From positions 1 through 64,000 of the forward strand of contig NZ_CAHJWJ010000010.1 of NCBI RefSeq assembly GCF_903642285.1: DNA of 64,000 bases, read 5' to 3'. Within the stretch, counting starts at the first letter, position 1, and every line of letters starts with the position of its first letter. Positions 19,202-27,515 of this stretch are shown piece by piece. This DNA is from Sphingomonas bacterium (GTDB taxonomy: Bacteria > Pseudomonadota > Alphaproteobacteria > Sphingomonadales > Sphingomonadaceae). The position numbers and the translations under genes are program-made. Under the pieces are notes generated by a model. The model worked only from the letters and a program-made list of their open reading frames with translations. It ran no database searches and had not been told where the DNA came from.

Positions 19202-20131
19202 CTAGAGGTTGAGACCGGCAAGCGGATCGAGCCCGGCCATGAGATTCAGATTCTGGACCGCGGCACCACCGGCACCCTTGCCCAGATTGTCGAGCGTCGC
19301 GACGAGCCGTGCCTGGCCCGCCGCATCGTTGCCGCAAACGCGCAAGGTCATGCGATCGGTCCCGGCATTTTCCTCGATCCGGATCGCGCCGCCGTCGCAA
19401 GGTGCGACACCGATGAGCGCGCTGTCCGCATAGGCACCGCGCAGGCAGTCCTCGATCGCGGCGATCGTCGGTCGTCCGGGGAGCGCATAGAGCGGCAGCG
19501 GCACCTCGCCGAGCATGCCGCTATAGACCCGCGCCACCGACGGTGCGAAGATCGGCGGGTGTGTCAGCCCGGCATGCCCGCGCATCTCCGGCGCGTGCTT
19601 GTGCGCGAGGCCGAGCGCATAGGCGCGGAACGCGGTATCGGTCCGGCCTTGCTCGAATTCCGCGATCATCGTCTTGCCGCCCCCCGAATAGCCCGACGTC
19701 GCGGCGAAGCTCAGCGGCCAGTCCGCTGGGACGAGCCCGGCGCGCACGAGCGGCCGAACGAGCGCGAGAAACGCCGTCGGGTAGCAGCCGGGGTTCGCCA
19801 CGAACCGCGCATCGGCGATCTTCGCGGCCTGATCGGCCTCCAGTTCGGGGAACCCATATACCCAGCCCGTAGCGACACGGTGCGCGGTCGAGGCGTCGAT
19901 GACCCGCGTCGCGCCGTCACCGATCAATGCCACCGCTTCGCGCGCCGCATCGTCGGGCAGGCAGAGGATCGCGATATCCGCATCGGTGAGCGCGCCGCGC
20001 CGCGCCTCGGCGTCCTTGCGCCGATCCTCGGCCAGCGTCACCAGCGTGATGTCGCCGCGCGGGGCCAGCCGGTCCTGAATGTCGATCCCGGTGGTGCCGA
20101 CCGCGCCGTCGATGAACACCCGGACGCTCAA
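19202..20131 (-). CDS. argC: N-acetyl-gamma-glutamyl-phosphate reductase (short type)
   Basis: A 309-residue ArgC that reduces N-acetylglutamyl phosphate in arginine synthesis. The N-terminal cofactor motif IDGAVGTTG, the catalytic Cys in VANPGCYPTAF (near residue 117) and a later SGYSGGGK mark the short AGPR type 2 class rather than the 340-residue E. coli type. The start is a TTG at 20131 that overlaps the stop of the upstream SH3 gene (TTGA), implying coupled translation. The frame is open upstream, but that part belongs to the other gene. Confidence 0.93.
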   Translation of the reverse strand: MSVRVFIDGAVGTTGIDIQDRLAPRGDITLVTLAEDRRKDAEARRGALTDADIAILCLPDDAAREAVALIGDGATRVIDASTAHRVATGWVYGFPELEADQAAKIADARFVANPGCYPTAFLALVRPLVRAGLVPADWPLSFAATSGYSGGGKTMIAEFEQGRTDTAFRAYALGLAHKHAPEMRGHAGLTHPPIFAPSVARVYSGMLGEVPLPLYALPGRPTIAAIEDCLRGAYADSALIGVAPCDGGAIRIEENAGTDRMTLRVCGNDAAGQARLVATLDNLGKGAGGAAVQNLNLMAGLDPLAGLNL

Positions 20132-20469
20132 ACGCTCAACCCCTCGATCGCGGCGATCGCGACATAGCCGACCAGTCCCGCCTTGACCGCGATCCCCCAG
20201 GCGGTGGCCCCCGATATGTCCAGGACATCGAACCGGTCGCCCTTCGACAGCGTCGCGATCGGCACCGCGCCGTCGTCTCGGTCGCCGCACAACACGGTCG
20301 CGACCGCGATCCGCCGTTCCATCGGCGCGACATAATGCGGCGCGAAGACATGTTCGGCGAGGCGGATGTCGGCGATGTCCCGACGGACCGCGTGGGTCAG
20401 GGGATCGAGCACGACCGATCGGCCAGTCAGCGCGAAGCTTCTACGCGCTGACCCGTTTGGCGACGGCAT
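20128..20469 (-). CDS. Stand-alone bacterial SH3-like domain protein
   Basis: About 113 residues. The segment LDPLTHAVRRDIADIRLAE, then HVFAPHYVAP, resembles the N-terminal SH3 region of sphingomonad C40 (NlpC/P60) peptidases as I recall it. The catalytic C40 domain that normally follows is missing: the protein stops after GYVAIAAIEG. No signal peptide is visible. The start is uncertain. The ATG at 20469 keeps the first conserved strand but overlaps marR by 29 bases; a GTG at 20412 avoids the overlap. Its stop overlaps the argC start. Confidence 0.6.
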   Translation of the reverse strand: MPSPNGSARRSFALTGRSVVLDPLTHAVRRDIADIRLAEHVFAPHYVAPMERRIAVATVLCGDRDDGAVPIATLSKGDRFDVLDISGATAWGIAVKAGLVGYVAIAAIEGLSV

Positions 20470-20815
20470 CGTCGCCTTCGCCGATGAGTTGGCCGAACTC
20501 TTCAAGAAAACCTGCCCCTTCTTCGGTGCGGGCGACGAAGATATTGCGTTTGTCGCTGTCGTCGCGCTGGCGGCGCAGATAGCCGAGTGCGCCCAATCTG
20601 TTCAAGGCGCGCGTGACGACGGGTTTCGACACGTTGAGCGACCGTGCCAATCCCCTGACGGTGTGCGGCCCCGGGCGAAGATAGACGAGCATCAGCAACG
20701 CCATTTGCCGGTTGGTGAGATCGGGTTCCCCCGACCGGACATAATCGACCAACGCGGTCATCCACGTCGACAATTGATAAACCGCGTTCGAAGCCATCAA
20801 GCTGTTCCGACACAT
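20441..20815 (-). CDS. MarR-family transcriptional regulator
   Basis: A 124-residue winged-helix protein. LTNRQMALLMLVYLRPGPHTVRGLARSLNVSKPVVTRALNRL forms the helix-turn-helix region; the wing is YLRRQRDDSDKRNIFVARTEEG. The short length is typical of minimal MarR-like regulators. It is the first gene of the minus-strand run marR-SH3-argC-zwf-pgl-glk, so it may autoregulate that unit, but the ligand and targets are unknown. An alternative ATG at 20797 (MASNAV) is possible. Confidence 0.85.
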   Translation of the reverse strand: MCRNSLMASNAVYQLSTWMTALVDYVRSGEPDLTNRQMALLMLVYLRPGPHTVRGLARSLNVSKPVVTRALNRLGALGYLRRQRDDSDKRNIFVARTEEGAGFLEEFGQLIGEGDDAVAKRVSA

Positions 20816-20996
20816 CGATAGGGGCAGGTCTGGATCATCGTGTCGTCATAACGCCCCCCGCGGCGCAGGTTTCCGCAGCGACGCCGATTGTTGCGGGAAT
20901 GGACGAGGGGTCGTCCAGTTGATCGCGTGCCCGCGTTGACCTATGTGCGCGGCGACCGCTGCCACGCAGCCACCGTTTCGGAAAAATCACATAGCC

Positions 20997-21377
20997 ATGT
21001 TCGTCTTCCTTCTCGTCGTCCATGCCATCATAGCGGCCGCGCTGGTGGCGGTGATCCTCATGCAGAAATCCGAAGGCGGCGGTCTGGGGATGGGGGGCAG
21101 CCCGTCGGGGCTGATGTCGGCGCGCGGCGCGGCGGATTTCCTGACGCGGGCCACCGGCATCCTTGCCGGGGCCTTCGTGCTCATGTCGATCGCGCTGGCG
21201 ATGCTGGCGGCGACGCACCGCGGTGCGGCAACGCTGGACACTTCGCTCGCCCGCAAGGCACCGCCCGTCGCCGCCCCGGCGGCAGCGCCCACCGGCGCGC
21301 CCTTCGCCGGCGCAGCGACGGTCGCCGGCAACAGCGCCGCGCCCGCCGACAATTCGGCGGTTCCGCTCGCGCACTGA
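20997..21377 (+). CDS. secG: Preprotein translocase subunit SecG
   Basis: A 126-residue inner-membrane protein with two membrane segments around the conserved QKSEGGGLGMG loop, the hallmark of SecG. It assists SecYE-dependent export. The C-terminus is a long Ala/Pro/Ser-rich cytoplasmic tail. I set the start at the ATG at 20997 (MFVFLLVV); upstream in-frame codons look non-coding. pyrG follows 83 bases later on the same strand. Confidence 0.95.
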   Translation: MFVFLLVVHAIIAAALVAVILMQKSEGGGLGMGGSPSGLMSARGAADFLTRATGILAGAFVLMSIALAMLAATHRGAATLDTSLARKAPPVAAPAAAPTGAPFAGAATVAGNSAAPADNSAVPLAH

Positions 21378-21460
21378 GCCGGACCGCCGATGTAAATCGA
21401 CCGGCATGCGTCCGCGGGCGCTTGTCGCTCGCCCCCAACAAGCGCTAGGCGGTTGGTCCC

Positions 21461-23095
21461 ATGGCGCGGTATATATTCATCACCGGCGGCGTGGTCTCGT
21501 CGCTCGGCAAGGGTCTGATGGCGGCCTCGCTTGCAGCGTTGCTGCAGGCACGCGGCTACCGGGTCCGCATCCGCAAATTCGATCCGTATCTGAACGTCGA
21601 TCCGGGCACGATGTCGCCGTATCAGCATGGCGAGGTCTATGTGACCGACGACGGCGCGGAGACCGACCTCGATCTCGGCCATTATGAGCGGTTCACCGGC
21701 GTGCCGTCGCGCCAGAGCGACAACGTCACATCGGGCCGCATCTATCAGCAGATCATCCAGCGCGAACGCCGCGGCGATTATCTGGGCGCGACGGTGCAGG
21801 TCATCCCGCACGTCACCGATGCGATCAAGGCGTTCGCACGCGCCGAGACCGACGATCTCGACTTCGTACTATGCGAAATCGGCGGGACGGTCGGCGACAT
21901 CGAGTCACTACCCTTCATCGAGGCGATCCGCCAGCTGAAGAACGAGGTCGGCCGCGGCAACGCCGTCTCGATCCACGTCACGCTGGTTCCCTATATCGCA
22001 GCGGCGGGCGAGCTGAAGACGAAACCGACGCAGCATTCGGTGCGCGAACTGGCGGCACTGGGGGTGCAGCCCGACGTGCTGGTCTGCCGCTGCGAACATC
22101 CGCTCCCACCCTCGGAACGCGCGAAGATCGCGCTGTTCTGCAACGTGGCGGAGGCCGCGGTCATCCCCGCGCTGGATGCGAAGAGCATCTACGCCGTCCC
22201 GCTGCAATATCATGGCGAAGGCTTGGATGCGGAGGTGTTGCGCGCGTTCGGGATCGTCCCGTCGTCCGCCCCCGACCTCAGCCGCTGGAACGAGATCGTC
22301 GACCGGCTGACCAATCCCGAAGGCGAGGTGACGATCGGCGTCGTCGGCAAATATGTCGGCCTGCAGGATGCGTACAAGTCGTTGAACGAAGCGCTGGTCC
22401 ATGGCGGGATCGCCAACCGGGTGAAGGTCAACATCCGCTGGATCGACGCCGAGCTGTTCGAACGCGAGGACGGCGACATCGCCGCGCATCTGGAACCCTG
22501 CCATGCGATCCTCGTCCCGGGCGCGTTCGGCGAGCGCGGTGCGGAGGGCAAGATCAAGTCAGTCAAATTCGCCCGCGAACGACGCGTGCCCTATTTCGGC
22601 ATCTGTTTCGGGATGCAGATGGCTTGTGTCGAGGGCGTCCGCGACACGGCCGGTATCGCGGCGGCGTCGTCGACCGAATTCGGCCCGACGCCCGAACCCG
22701 TGGTCGGTCTCATCACCGAATGGATGGGCAAGGACGGACTGGAGAAGCGCGAGGCGCAAGGCGATCTGGGCGGTACGATGCGGCTTGGCGCGTATGACGC
22801 GGCGCTGGACGGGAACAGCGTCGTCGCATCGATCTACGGCGACACCGCGATCAGCGAGCGCCATCGCCACCGGTACGAAGTCAACACGAACTACCGCCAG
22901 GCGCTGGAGAAGGGCGGGCTGGTATTTAGTGGCATGTCACCCGACGGAACCCTGCCGGAGATCGTCGAGCGGCCGGATCATCCCTGGTTCGTCGGCGTGC
23001 AATTCCATCCGGAATTGAAGAGCAAACCCTTCGATCCGCATCCTTTGTTCGCAAGCTTCATCGAAGCTGCGGTGAAGCAGAGCCGGTTGTTCTAA
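21461..23095 (+). CDS. pyrG: CTP synthase
   Basis: A 544-residue enzyme that aminates UTP to CTP. The N-terminal synthetase domain opens with [14 protein letters not shown] (P-loop) and includes [13 protein letters not shown]. The C-terminal class I glutaminase domain has the nucleophile in [10 protein letters not shown] (near residue 380) and the His/Glu pair in [10 protein letters not shown]. Full length and intact. It converges on hsp20 across the fold-back element at 23101-23240. Confidence 0.98.
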   Translation: MARYIFITGGVVSSLGKGLMAASLAALLQARGYRVRIRKFDPYLNVDPGTMSPYQHGEVYVTDDGAETDLDLGHYERFTGVPSRQSDNVTSGRIYQQIIQRERRGDYLGATVQVIPHVTDAIKAFARAETDDLDFVLCEIGGTVGDIESLPFIEAIRQLKNEVGRGNAVSIHVTLVPYIAAAGELKTKPTQHSVRELAALGVQPDVLVCRCEHPLPPSERAKIALFCNVAEAAVIPALDAKSIYAVPLQYHGEGLDAEVLRAFGIVPSSAPDLSRWNEIVDRLTNPEGEVTIGVVGKYVGLQDAYKSLNEALVHGGIANRVKVNIRWIDAELFEREDGDIAAHLEPCHAILVPGAFGERGAEGKIKSVKFARERRVPYFGICFGMQMACVEGVRDTAGIAAASSTEFGPTPEPVVGLITEWMGKDGLEKREAQGDLGGTMRLGAYDAALDGNSVVASIYGDTAISERHRHRYEVNTNYRQALEKGGLVFSGMSPDGTLPEIVERPDHPWFVGVQFHPELKSKPFDPHPLFASFIEAAVKQSRLF

Positions 23096-23100
23096 CAAAT

Positions 23101-23240
23101 TCCCTCTCCCCCTGTGGGAGAGGAAAGGGGCAAGCGCCGAAGGCGTTGGAAGGGCGAGGGGGACCGAGTGCTCTTACGTCGATCCCCTCACCCTTCCGCC
23201 GCGTCGCGGCTCCCTCCCTCTCCCACAAGGGGAGAGGGAA
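23101..23240. repeat. 140-bp fold-back element between pyrG and hsp20
   Basis: The ends form a 21-base inverted repeat with one mismatch (23101-23121 with 23220-23240, TTCCCTCTCCCC type). Internal inverted segments include GCGCCGAAGGCG and CGCCGCGTCGCGG. It sits between two convergent genes, where its hairpins could stop or protect both transcripts. Confidence 0.8.
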
Positions 23241-23247
23241 ACAGAAG

Positions 23248-23718
23248 TTACGCCGCCTTCGCCTCGTCCGCCGGGTTGCTCTCGACCGCGGCCAGCGGCG
23301 CGCCCGTCTTGATCGCGATCGACTTCGGCTTCATCGCCTCGGGCACTTCGCGGACGAGATCGATCACCAGCAGCCCGTCGTTCAACCGCGCATCCTCGAC
23401 CAGCACGAAATCGGCCAGTTCGAAACGACGTTCGAAGCTGCGGTTGGCGATACCGACGTGCAGGAAATTGGCACCCGCCGTCTTGTCGTCCTTGTGTCCG
23501 GCGACCAGGAGCAGGTTCTGCTGCGCGGTGATTTCGATCTCGTCGCGCGTGAAGCCCGCGATGGCCAGCGTGATGCGGTACCGATCGTCGGCGATCCGCT
23601 CGAGATTGAAGGGGGGATAGTTTTCCGCCGGTGCGGTGCGGCCGTTCGTTTCCAGCATGTCGAACAGACGGTCGAAGCCGATGGTGGAACGGCGATAGGG
23701 GGTCAGATCGAGTCGCAT
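23248..23718 (-). CDS. Small heat-shock protein, Hsp20/IbpA family
   Basis: A 156-residue alpha-crystallin-domain chaperone that holds unfolded proteins. The IbpA-type N-terminus is YRRSTIGFDRLFDMLE, followed by NYPPFNLERIADDRYRITLA and the C-terminal NGLLVIDL(V)REVPEAMKPKSI, with the IxI-like anchor IAI. GAGGA lies six bases before the ATG. Its leader folds into three hairpins, the last sequestering the ribosome-binding site. Confidence 0.95.
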   Translation of the reverse strand: MRLDLTPYRRSTIGFDRLFDMLETNGRTAPAENYPPFNLERIADDRYRITLAIAGFTRDEIEITAQQNLLLVAGHKDDKTAGANFLHVGIANRSFERRFELADFVLVEDARLNDGLLVIDLVREVPEAMKPKSIAIKTGAPLAAVESNPADEAKAA

Positions 23719-23805
23719 ATCAAATCCTCACACAGAGCGAGTTGACGATAGGACACCCGCTCATGCGCGGTGTCCGGTTCTTGCGCGGCCCTTGCGGCAC
23801 CGCGC
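23719..23805 (-). promoter_or_regulatory. ROSE-like RNA thermometer in the hsp20 leader
   Basis: Reading towards the gene there are three hairpins: GCGCGG/CCGCGC (23805-23783), GGACACC-type (23775-23751) and TCGCTC-TGTGT-GAGGA (23740-23725). In the last, the ribosome-binding GAGGA pairs with TCGCTC leaving one G bulged. ROSE elements of alphaproteobacterial hsp20 genes are defined by a U(U/C)GCU opposite the Shine-Dalgarno sequence, which this matches. Melting at heat-shock temperature would free the site. The folding is my manual reading. Confidence 0.6.
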
Positions 23806-23811
23806 GCGGCG

Positions 23812-23841
23812 AATTTCGGAAGCATGAAAAGACGATTCAAG
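23812..23841 (-). promoter_or_regulatory. Possible sigma-32 (RpoH) promoter of hsp20
   Basis: CTTGAA (23841-23836) matches the RpoH -35 consensus. A poorer -10 candidate, CCGAAATT, lies 16 bases on. The position just before the three leader hairpins fits a transcription start near 23805. The -10 match is weak. Confidence 0.3.
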
Positions 23842-24329
23842 GCCGGATCGGACGGAATCTTCAAAAATTTTCGGAGGCCGTGCAGCCTGCATTCAGCCAA
23901 CCTAGGATAACAGCTTTCAAGGTCGGTGTCGGCTCCGCGTCAGTCGGAAGCTCCCGCTGGGACGACACCGAATTCGGGGTCGCAAAGGCAGCGTCGACGC
24001 GCCGGAAACGGCAAACGCCCGGACCGTTTCCGATCCGGGCGCCTGCGTGACGATCGCTCGTCAGCCCCCTTGTCCCGCTCCCGCGACCAGCCTGTAGGCG
24101 GCGCTTGAAGCAATCCCCGAACCACGGCCATTGCCTGTGTGTCAGTGCCATCCTGCTATGCGGTCATGACCGGCTTGTCATTGGCCAAAACCGGCGGCGG
24201 CGACGATTGGGCAACGCCTGTGGCGGTTGCGCAACAATAGCGTGCCGATCCGCCGGCTTGCCAGCCCTGCCGCCCCATCCTAGGGCGAAGCCGCGTCCAT
24301 CTGCCCCCCGCGAAAGCCATCCCCCACCG
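23842..24329. other. Spacer between hsp20 and lolC, no gene seen
   Basis: About 490 bases between divergent genes. Open frames here lack family features and ribosome-binding sites. The only structure I see is a hairpin, CGCCCGGA (24016-24023) with TCCGGGCG (24034-24041), without a clear T run. The lolC promoter should be in the right part. A stretch open in frame with lolC (24105-24329) is Arg/Pro-rich and unlike LolC. Confidence 0.5.
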
Positions 24330-25580
24330 ATGATCCTGTCACGCTATGAACGGATGATCGCGCGGCGATATCTATTACCCGGAAAGGGCGAGGCGTTCAT
24401 CTTCCTCGTCGCCTCGATCAGCCTCGTCGCGGTCATGCTCGGGGTGGCGGCGCTGGTGATCGTCATGAGCGTCATGAACGGGTTCCGCGCGGAACTGTTC
24501 GATAAGATCGTCGGGCTCAACGGCCACGCGGTGGTGCAGGGATATAACGGCCGTCTGCCCGACTGGCGTACGATCGTGTCGCAGGCGAAGGCGACGCCGG
24601 GCGTCACTTCGGCCATCCCGCTGATCGAACAGCCGCTCGCCGCGACCTATAACGGGCGCGCGGAGGCGGTCCTGCTTCACGGCATGCGCGCTGCCGACAT
24701 CACTTCGAACACGACGCTCCATGCGAAGATCCTGATGGGATCGATGGCGGCGATCACCAGGGGCAGCGGCGAGGTCGCGATCGGCAGCCGGCTCGCGGAG
24801 GCGCTTGGCGCGCAGGTCGGCAGCCAGATCTCGCTGTTCAGCCCGCAGGGGCAGACGACGCCGTTCGGCACGGTGCCGCGGATCGTCAGCTACACCGTCG
24901 GCGCGATCTTCGAAATCGGCGTGTATGATTACGACAAGGCGTATGTCGTCATGCCGATCGAGGATGCGCAGACACTGCTGCTGATGGGCGACGATGTCGG
25001 CATGGTCGAGGTGAAGACGGTCGACGCCGACCGGGTCGGCCCGATCCTCGCCCCGCTTGCCAAAACCGTCGCGGGGGAGGCGGTGATCTCCGACTGGCGA
25101 AGCATGAACGCGCAATTGTTCGAGGCGCTGGCGGTGGAGCGGGTGGCGATGTTCACCGTACTGTCGATCATCATCCTGGTCGCGGTGTTCAATATATTGT
25201 CGTCGCTCATCATGCTCGTCCGCGCGAAGACGCGCGATATCGCGATCCTTCGCACGATGGGTGCGACGCGCGGCGGGCTGATGCGGATCTTCATGGTCGT
25301 CGGCACGACGATCGGCGCGCTCGGGACGCTCGCCGGGTTGCTGCTCGGCGCGGTGTTCCTGTTCTACCGGCAGGGGGTGGTGAACGTCGTGCAATATGTG
25401 ACGGGGCAGAATCTGTGGGACCCGTCGATCCGCTACCTGACCGAGCTACCGTCGAAGACCGATCCGGTCGAAGTGATCGCGATCGCCGCGATGGCGCTGG
25501 TGTTCAGCTTCCTGGCGACCCTGTACCCCGCGTGGAAGGCGGCGAGCACCGATCCGGTCCAGGTGCTGCGGTATGAGTGA
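24330..25580 (+). CDS. lolC: Lipoprotein-releasing ABC transporter permease, LolC/LolE family
   Basis: A 416-residue inner-membrane permease that extracts outer-membrane lipoproteins and hands them to LolA. It has the N-terminal YERMIARRYLLPGKGEAFI, one membrane segment near residue 25, a large periplasmic domain, then three C-terminal segments; RAKTRDIAILRTMGATR is the coupling-helix region, and it ends TDPVQVLRYE. Only one permease accompanies lolD, so it probably acts as a homodimer or mixed LolC/E type. lolD follows across a fold-back element. Confidence 0.92.
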   Translation: MILSRYERMIARRYLLPGKGEAFIFLVASISLVAVMLGVAALVIVMSVMNGFRAELFDKIVGLNGHAVVQGYNGRLPDWRTIVSQAKATPGVTSAIPLIEQPLAATYNGRAEAVLLHGMRAADITSNTTLHAKILMGSMAAITRGSGEVAIGSRLAEALGAQVGSQISLFSPQGQTTPFGTVPRIVSYTVGAIFEIGVYDYDKAYVVMPIEDAQTLLLMGDDVGMVEVKTVDADRVGPILAPLAKTVAGEAVISDWRSMNAQLFEALAVERVAMFTVLSIIILVAVFNILSSLIMLVRAKTRDIAILRTMGATRGGLMRIFMVVGTTIGALGTLAGLLLGAVFLFYRQGVVNVVQYVTGQNLWDPSIRYLTELPSKTDPVEVIAIAAMALVFSFLATLYPAWKAASTDPVQVLRYE

Positions 25581-25585
25581 TGCAA

Positions 25586-25722
25586 TCAAATCCTCCCCGG
25601 GACGGGGAGGGGGACCGGCGAAGCCGGTGGAGGGGGCAGGCCGCAAGCGATGCGTCATGCGGCGAACCCCCTCCACCACCGCTGCGCGGCGGTACCCCTC
25701 CCCGCGAGCGGGGAGGATTTGA
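25586..25722. repeat. Fold-back element with perfect 14-bp ends between lolC and lolD
   Basis: TCAAATCCTCCCCG (25586-25599) is exactly inverted at 25709-25722, with further internal inverted pairs (for example CCCCCTCCACC with its complement). Its right end supplies the GGGAGG ribosome-binding site and the A of the lolD start codon. Confidence 0.9.
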
Positions 25723-26393
25723 TGACTCCCGTCCTCCAGACCACGGGTCTCACCCGCAGCTTCGTGCAGGGGGACGTCAGGATAAACGTCCTGCGCGGGG
25801 TCGATCTGTCGATCGCGCCGGGCGAGATCGTCGCGCTGCTTGGGCCATCGGGATCCGGCAAGTCGACGCTTCTCCAGGCGGTCGGCCTGCTGGAGGGCGG
25901 GTTCGAGGGATCGATCCGGATCGCCGGCGAGGAGGCGGCCAGGCTCGGCGCGCATGGCCGCACCGTCGTGCGCCGCGACCGCCTGGGCTTCGTCTATCAG
26001 TTCCACCATCTGCTGCCCGATTTCGATGCGACCGAGAATGTCGTCCTGCCGCAGCTCGTCCAAGGCGCGACCCGTTCCGCAGCCGATGCGCGCGCGGTCG
26101 ACCTGCTGACACAGCTCGGTCTGGGCCACCGGCTGACCCACCGGCCGAGCCAGCTGTCGGGCGGGGAGCAGCAGCGGGTCGCGGTCGCCCGTGCGCTCGC
26201 CAACCGGCCGGCGCTGGTGCTCGCCGACGAACCCACCGGTAACCTCGACGAGCATACCGCCGGCCTCGTCCTCGCCGAATTCCTGCGGCTGGTGCGCGAG
26301 GAAGGATCGTCCGCGCTGGTCGCCACGCATAATGAGCGGCTGGCGGCGCAGATGGACCGGGTGGTGCGCCTCCACGACGGCCAGTTGCGGTGA
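25722..26393 (+). CDS. lolD: Lipoprotein-releasing ABC transporter ATPase LolD
   Basis: A 223-residue ABC ATPase. It shows Walker [10 protein letters not shown], a Q-loop region, the signature [16 protein letters not shown], Walker [14 protein letters not shown] and the H-loop ATHNE; this set is characteristic of the LolD/MacB subgroup. It powers lipoprotein release with the adjacent LolC-type permease. The start at 25722 has GGGAGGATTTG upstream, which is part of the fold-back element. The in-frame stretch further upstream is repeat DNA and not coding. It overlaps the GNAT gene by four bases. Confidence 0.95.
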   Translation: MTPVLQTTGLTRSFVQGDVRINVLRGVDLSIAPGEIVALLGPSGSGKSTLLQAVGLLEGGFEGSIRIAGEEAARLGAHGRTVVRRDRLGFVYQFHHLLPDFDATENVVLPQLVQGATRSAADARAVDLLTQLGLGHRLTHRPSQLSGGEQQRVAVARALANRPALVLADEPTGNLDEHTAGLVLAEFLRLVREEGSSALVATHNERLAAQMDRVVRLHDGQLR

Positions 26394-26992
26394 CCGACCG
26401 GACTGCGGCACCGACGCTTTCGGGCCGGCACATGACGCTGCGGCCGCTGTCGCCGGCCGACCGCGACGCGTTGGTCGACGTCGCATCGACGGGCGGGTTG
26501 TGGGACCTGTCCTACGCCAGCGTGTCGCAGATGAAGGACCCGGACGCCTTTTTCGTGCGCGCGTTTCGCGAGCGCGATGCGGGCAGAACGATGCCGTTCG
26601 CGGTGCTGGACCGCGCCGATAGCGTGTGCGGCACCACCCGCTTCCTTCGGATGAACGCGCAGCATCGCCGCGTCGAGATCGGCGGTACGTTCTACGCCAC
26701 GCGCGTTCAGCGGACGGGGGTCAATACCGAGGCGAAGCTGCTGCTGCTGACGCATGCGTTCGGAGCGCTTCGCTGCCAATGCGTCCAGATTCGCACCGAT
26801 GCGCTGAACCTGCGGAGCCAGGCCGCGATCGAGCGGCTGGGCGCGAAGCGCGACGGCGTGTTGCGCGGCCACCAGGTGATGCCCGACGGCCGCGTTCGTG
26901 ATAGCGTGGTCTACAGCATCCTCGACCGCGAATGGCCGGCGGTACGGCAGAACCTGCAATCCCTGTTGGCGCGCCATGGAGACCCCGCATGA
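26390..26992 (+). CDS. GNAT-family acetyltransferase
   Basis: A 200-residue RimJ/RimL-like N-acetyltransferase. [21 protein letters not shown] is the N-terminal signature; [10 protein letters not shown] and [14 protein letters not shown] line the acetyl-CoA site, and [22 protein letters not shown] is the conserved C-terminal helix. The substrate is unknown. It starts with GTG overlapping the lolD stop (GTGA), and its own stop overlaps the next ATG (ATGA), so lolD, this gene and the glutathione peroxidase form one coupled unit. Confidence 0.9.
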   Translation: MTDRTAAPTLSGRHMTLRPLSPADRDALVDVASTGGLWDLSYASVSQMKDPDAFFVRAFRERDAGRTMPFAVLDRADSVCGTTRFLRMNAQHRRVEIGGTFYATRVQRTGVNTEAKLLLLTHAFGALRCQCVQIRTDALNLRSQAAIERLGAKRDGVLRGHQVMPDGRVRDSVVYSILDREWPAVRQNLQSLLARHGDPA

Positions 26993-27468
26993 CCGCAATC
27001 ACCGATCTCCACGTGAAGGCCGCGGACGGCGGCGACGTCGATCTGTCGACCTATGCGGGGCACGTATTGCTGATCGTCAACACCGCGTCGAAATGCGGCT
27101 TCACGCCGCAATACCAGGGACTGGAGGCGCTCCACCGGCGCTATGGCGATCGTGGTCTCGCGGTGCTGGCGTTTCCGTGCAACCAGTTCGGCGGTCAGGA
27201 ACCGGGCGACGCCGCGGCGATCGCCAATTTCTGTTCGCTCACCTACGACGTGACGTTCCCGGTGTTCGCCAAGATCGACGTCAACGGCACGCATGCCGAT
27301 CCGCTGTTCGCCCGGTTGAAGCAGGACGCGCCGGGGTTGTTGGGGACGAAGGCGATCAAGTGGAACTTTACCAAGTTCCTGATCGACTGCGCCGGAAAGG
27401 TCGTGCGCCGATACGGCCCGACGACCAAGCCGGAGGATGTCGCGGCGGATATCGAGGCGTTGCTGTAA
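26989..27468 (+). CDS. Glutathione peroxidase (Cys type)
   Basis: A 159-residue thioredoxin-fold peroxidase that reduces hydroperoxides. Active-site Cys lies in NTASKCGFTPQYQGLE (where mammalian enzymes have selenocysteine), Gln in FPCNQFGGQEPG, and Trp/Asn in IKWNFTKFLID. The bacterial Cys enzymes usually take electrons from thioredoxin. GGAG is seven bases before the ATG, which overlaps the GNAT stop. Function in an operon with lolD is probably incidental. Confidence 0.95.
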   Translation: MTAITDLHVKAADGGDVDLSTYAGHVLLIVNTASKCGFTPQYQGLEALHRRYGDRGLAVLAFPCNQFGGQEPGDAAAIANFCSLTYDVTFPVFAKIDVNGTHADPLFARLKQDAPGLLGTKAIKWNFTKFLIDCAGKVVRRYGPTTKPEDVAADIEALL

Positions 27469-27515
27469 CACCGGACGGCGGCGGCGGGGCGTCGTCGCCC
27501 CCCGGCGTCACGCGT

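Noticed and set aside
26989..27468. Selenocysteine usage in the glutathione peroxidase
   Set aside because: The active-site codon is an ordinary Cys codon with no in-frame TGA.
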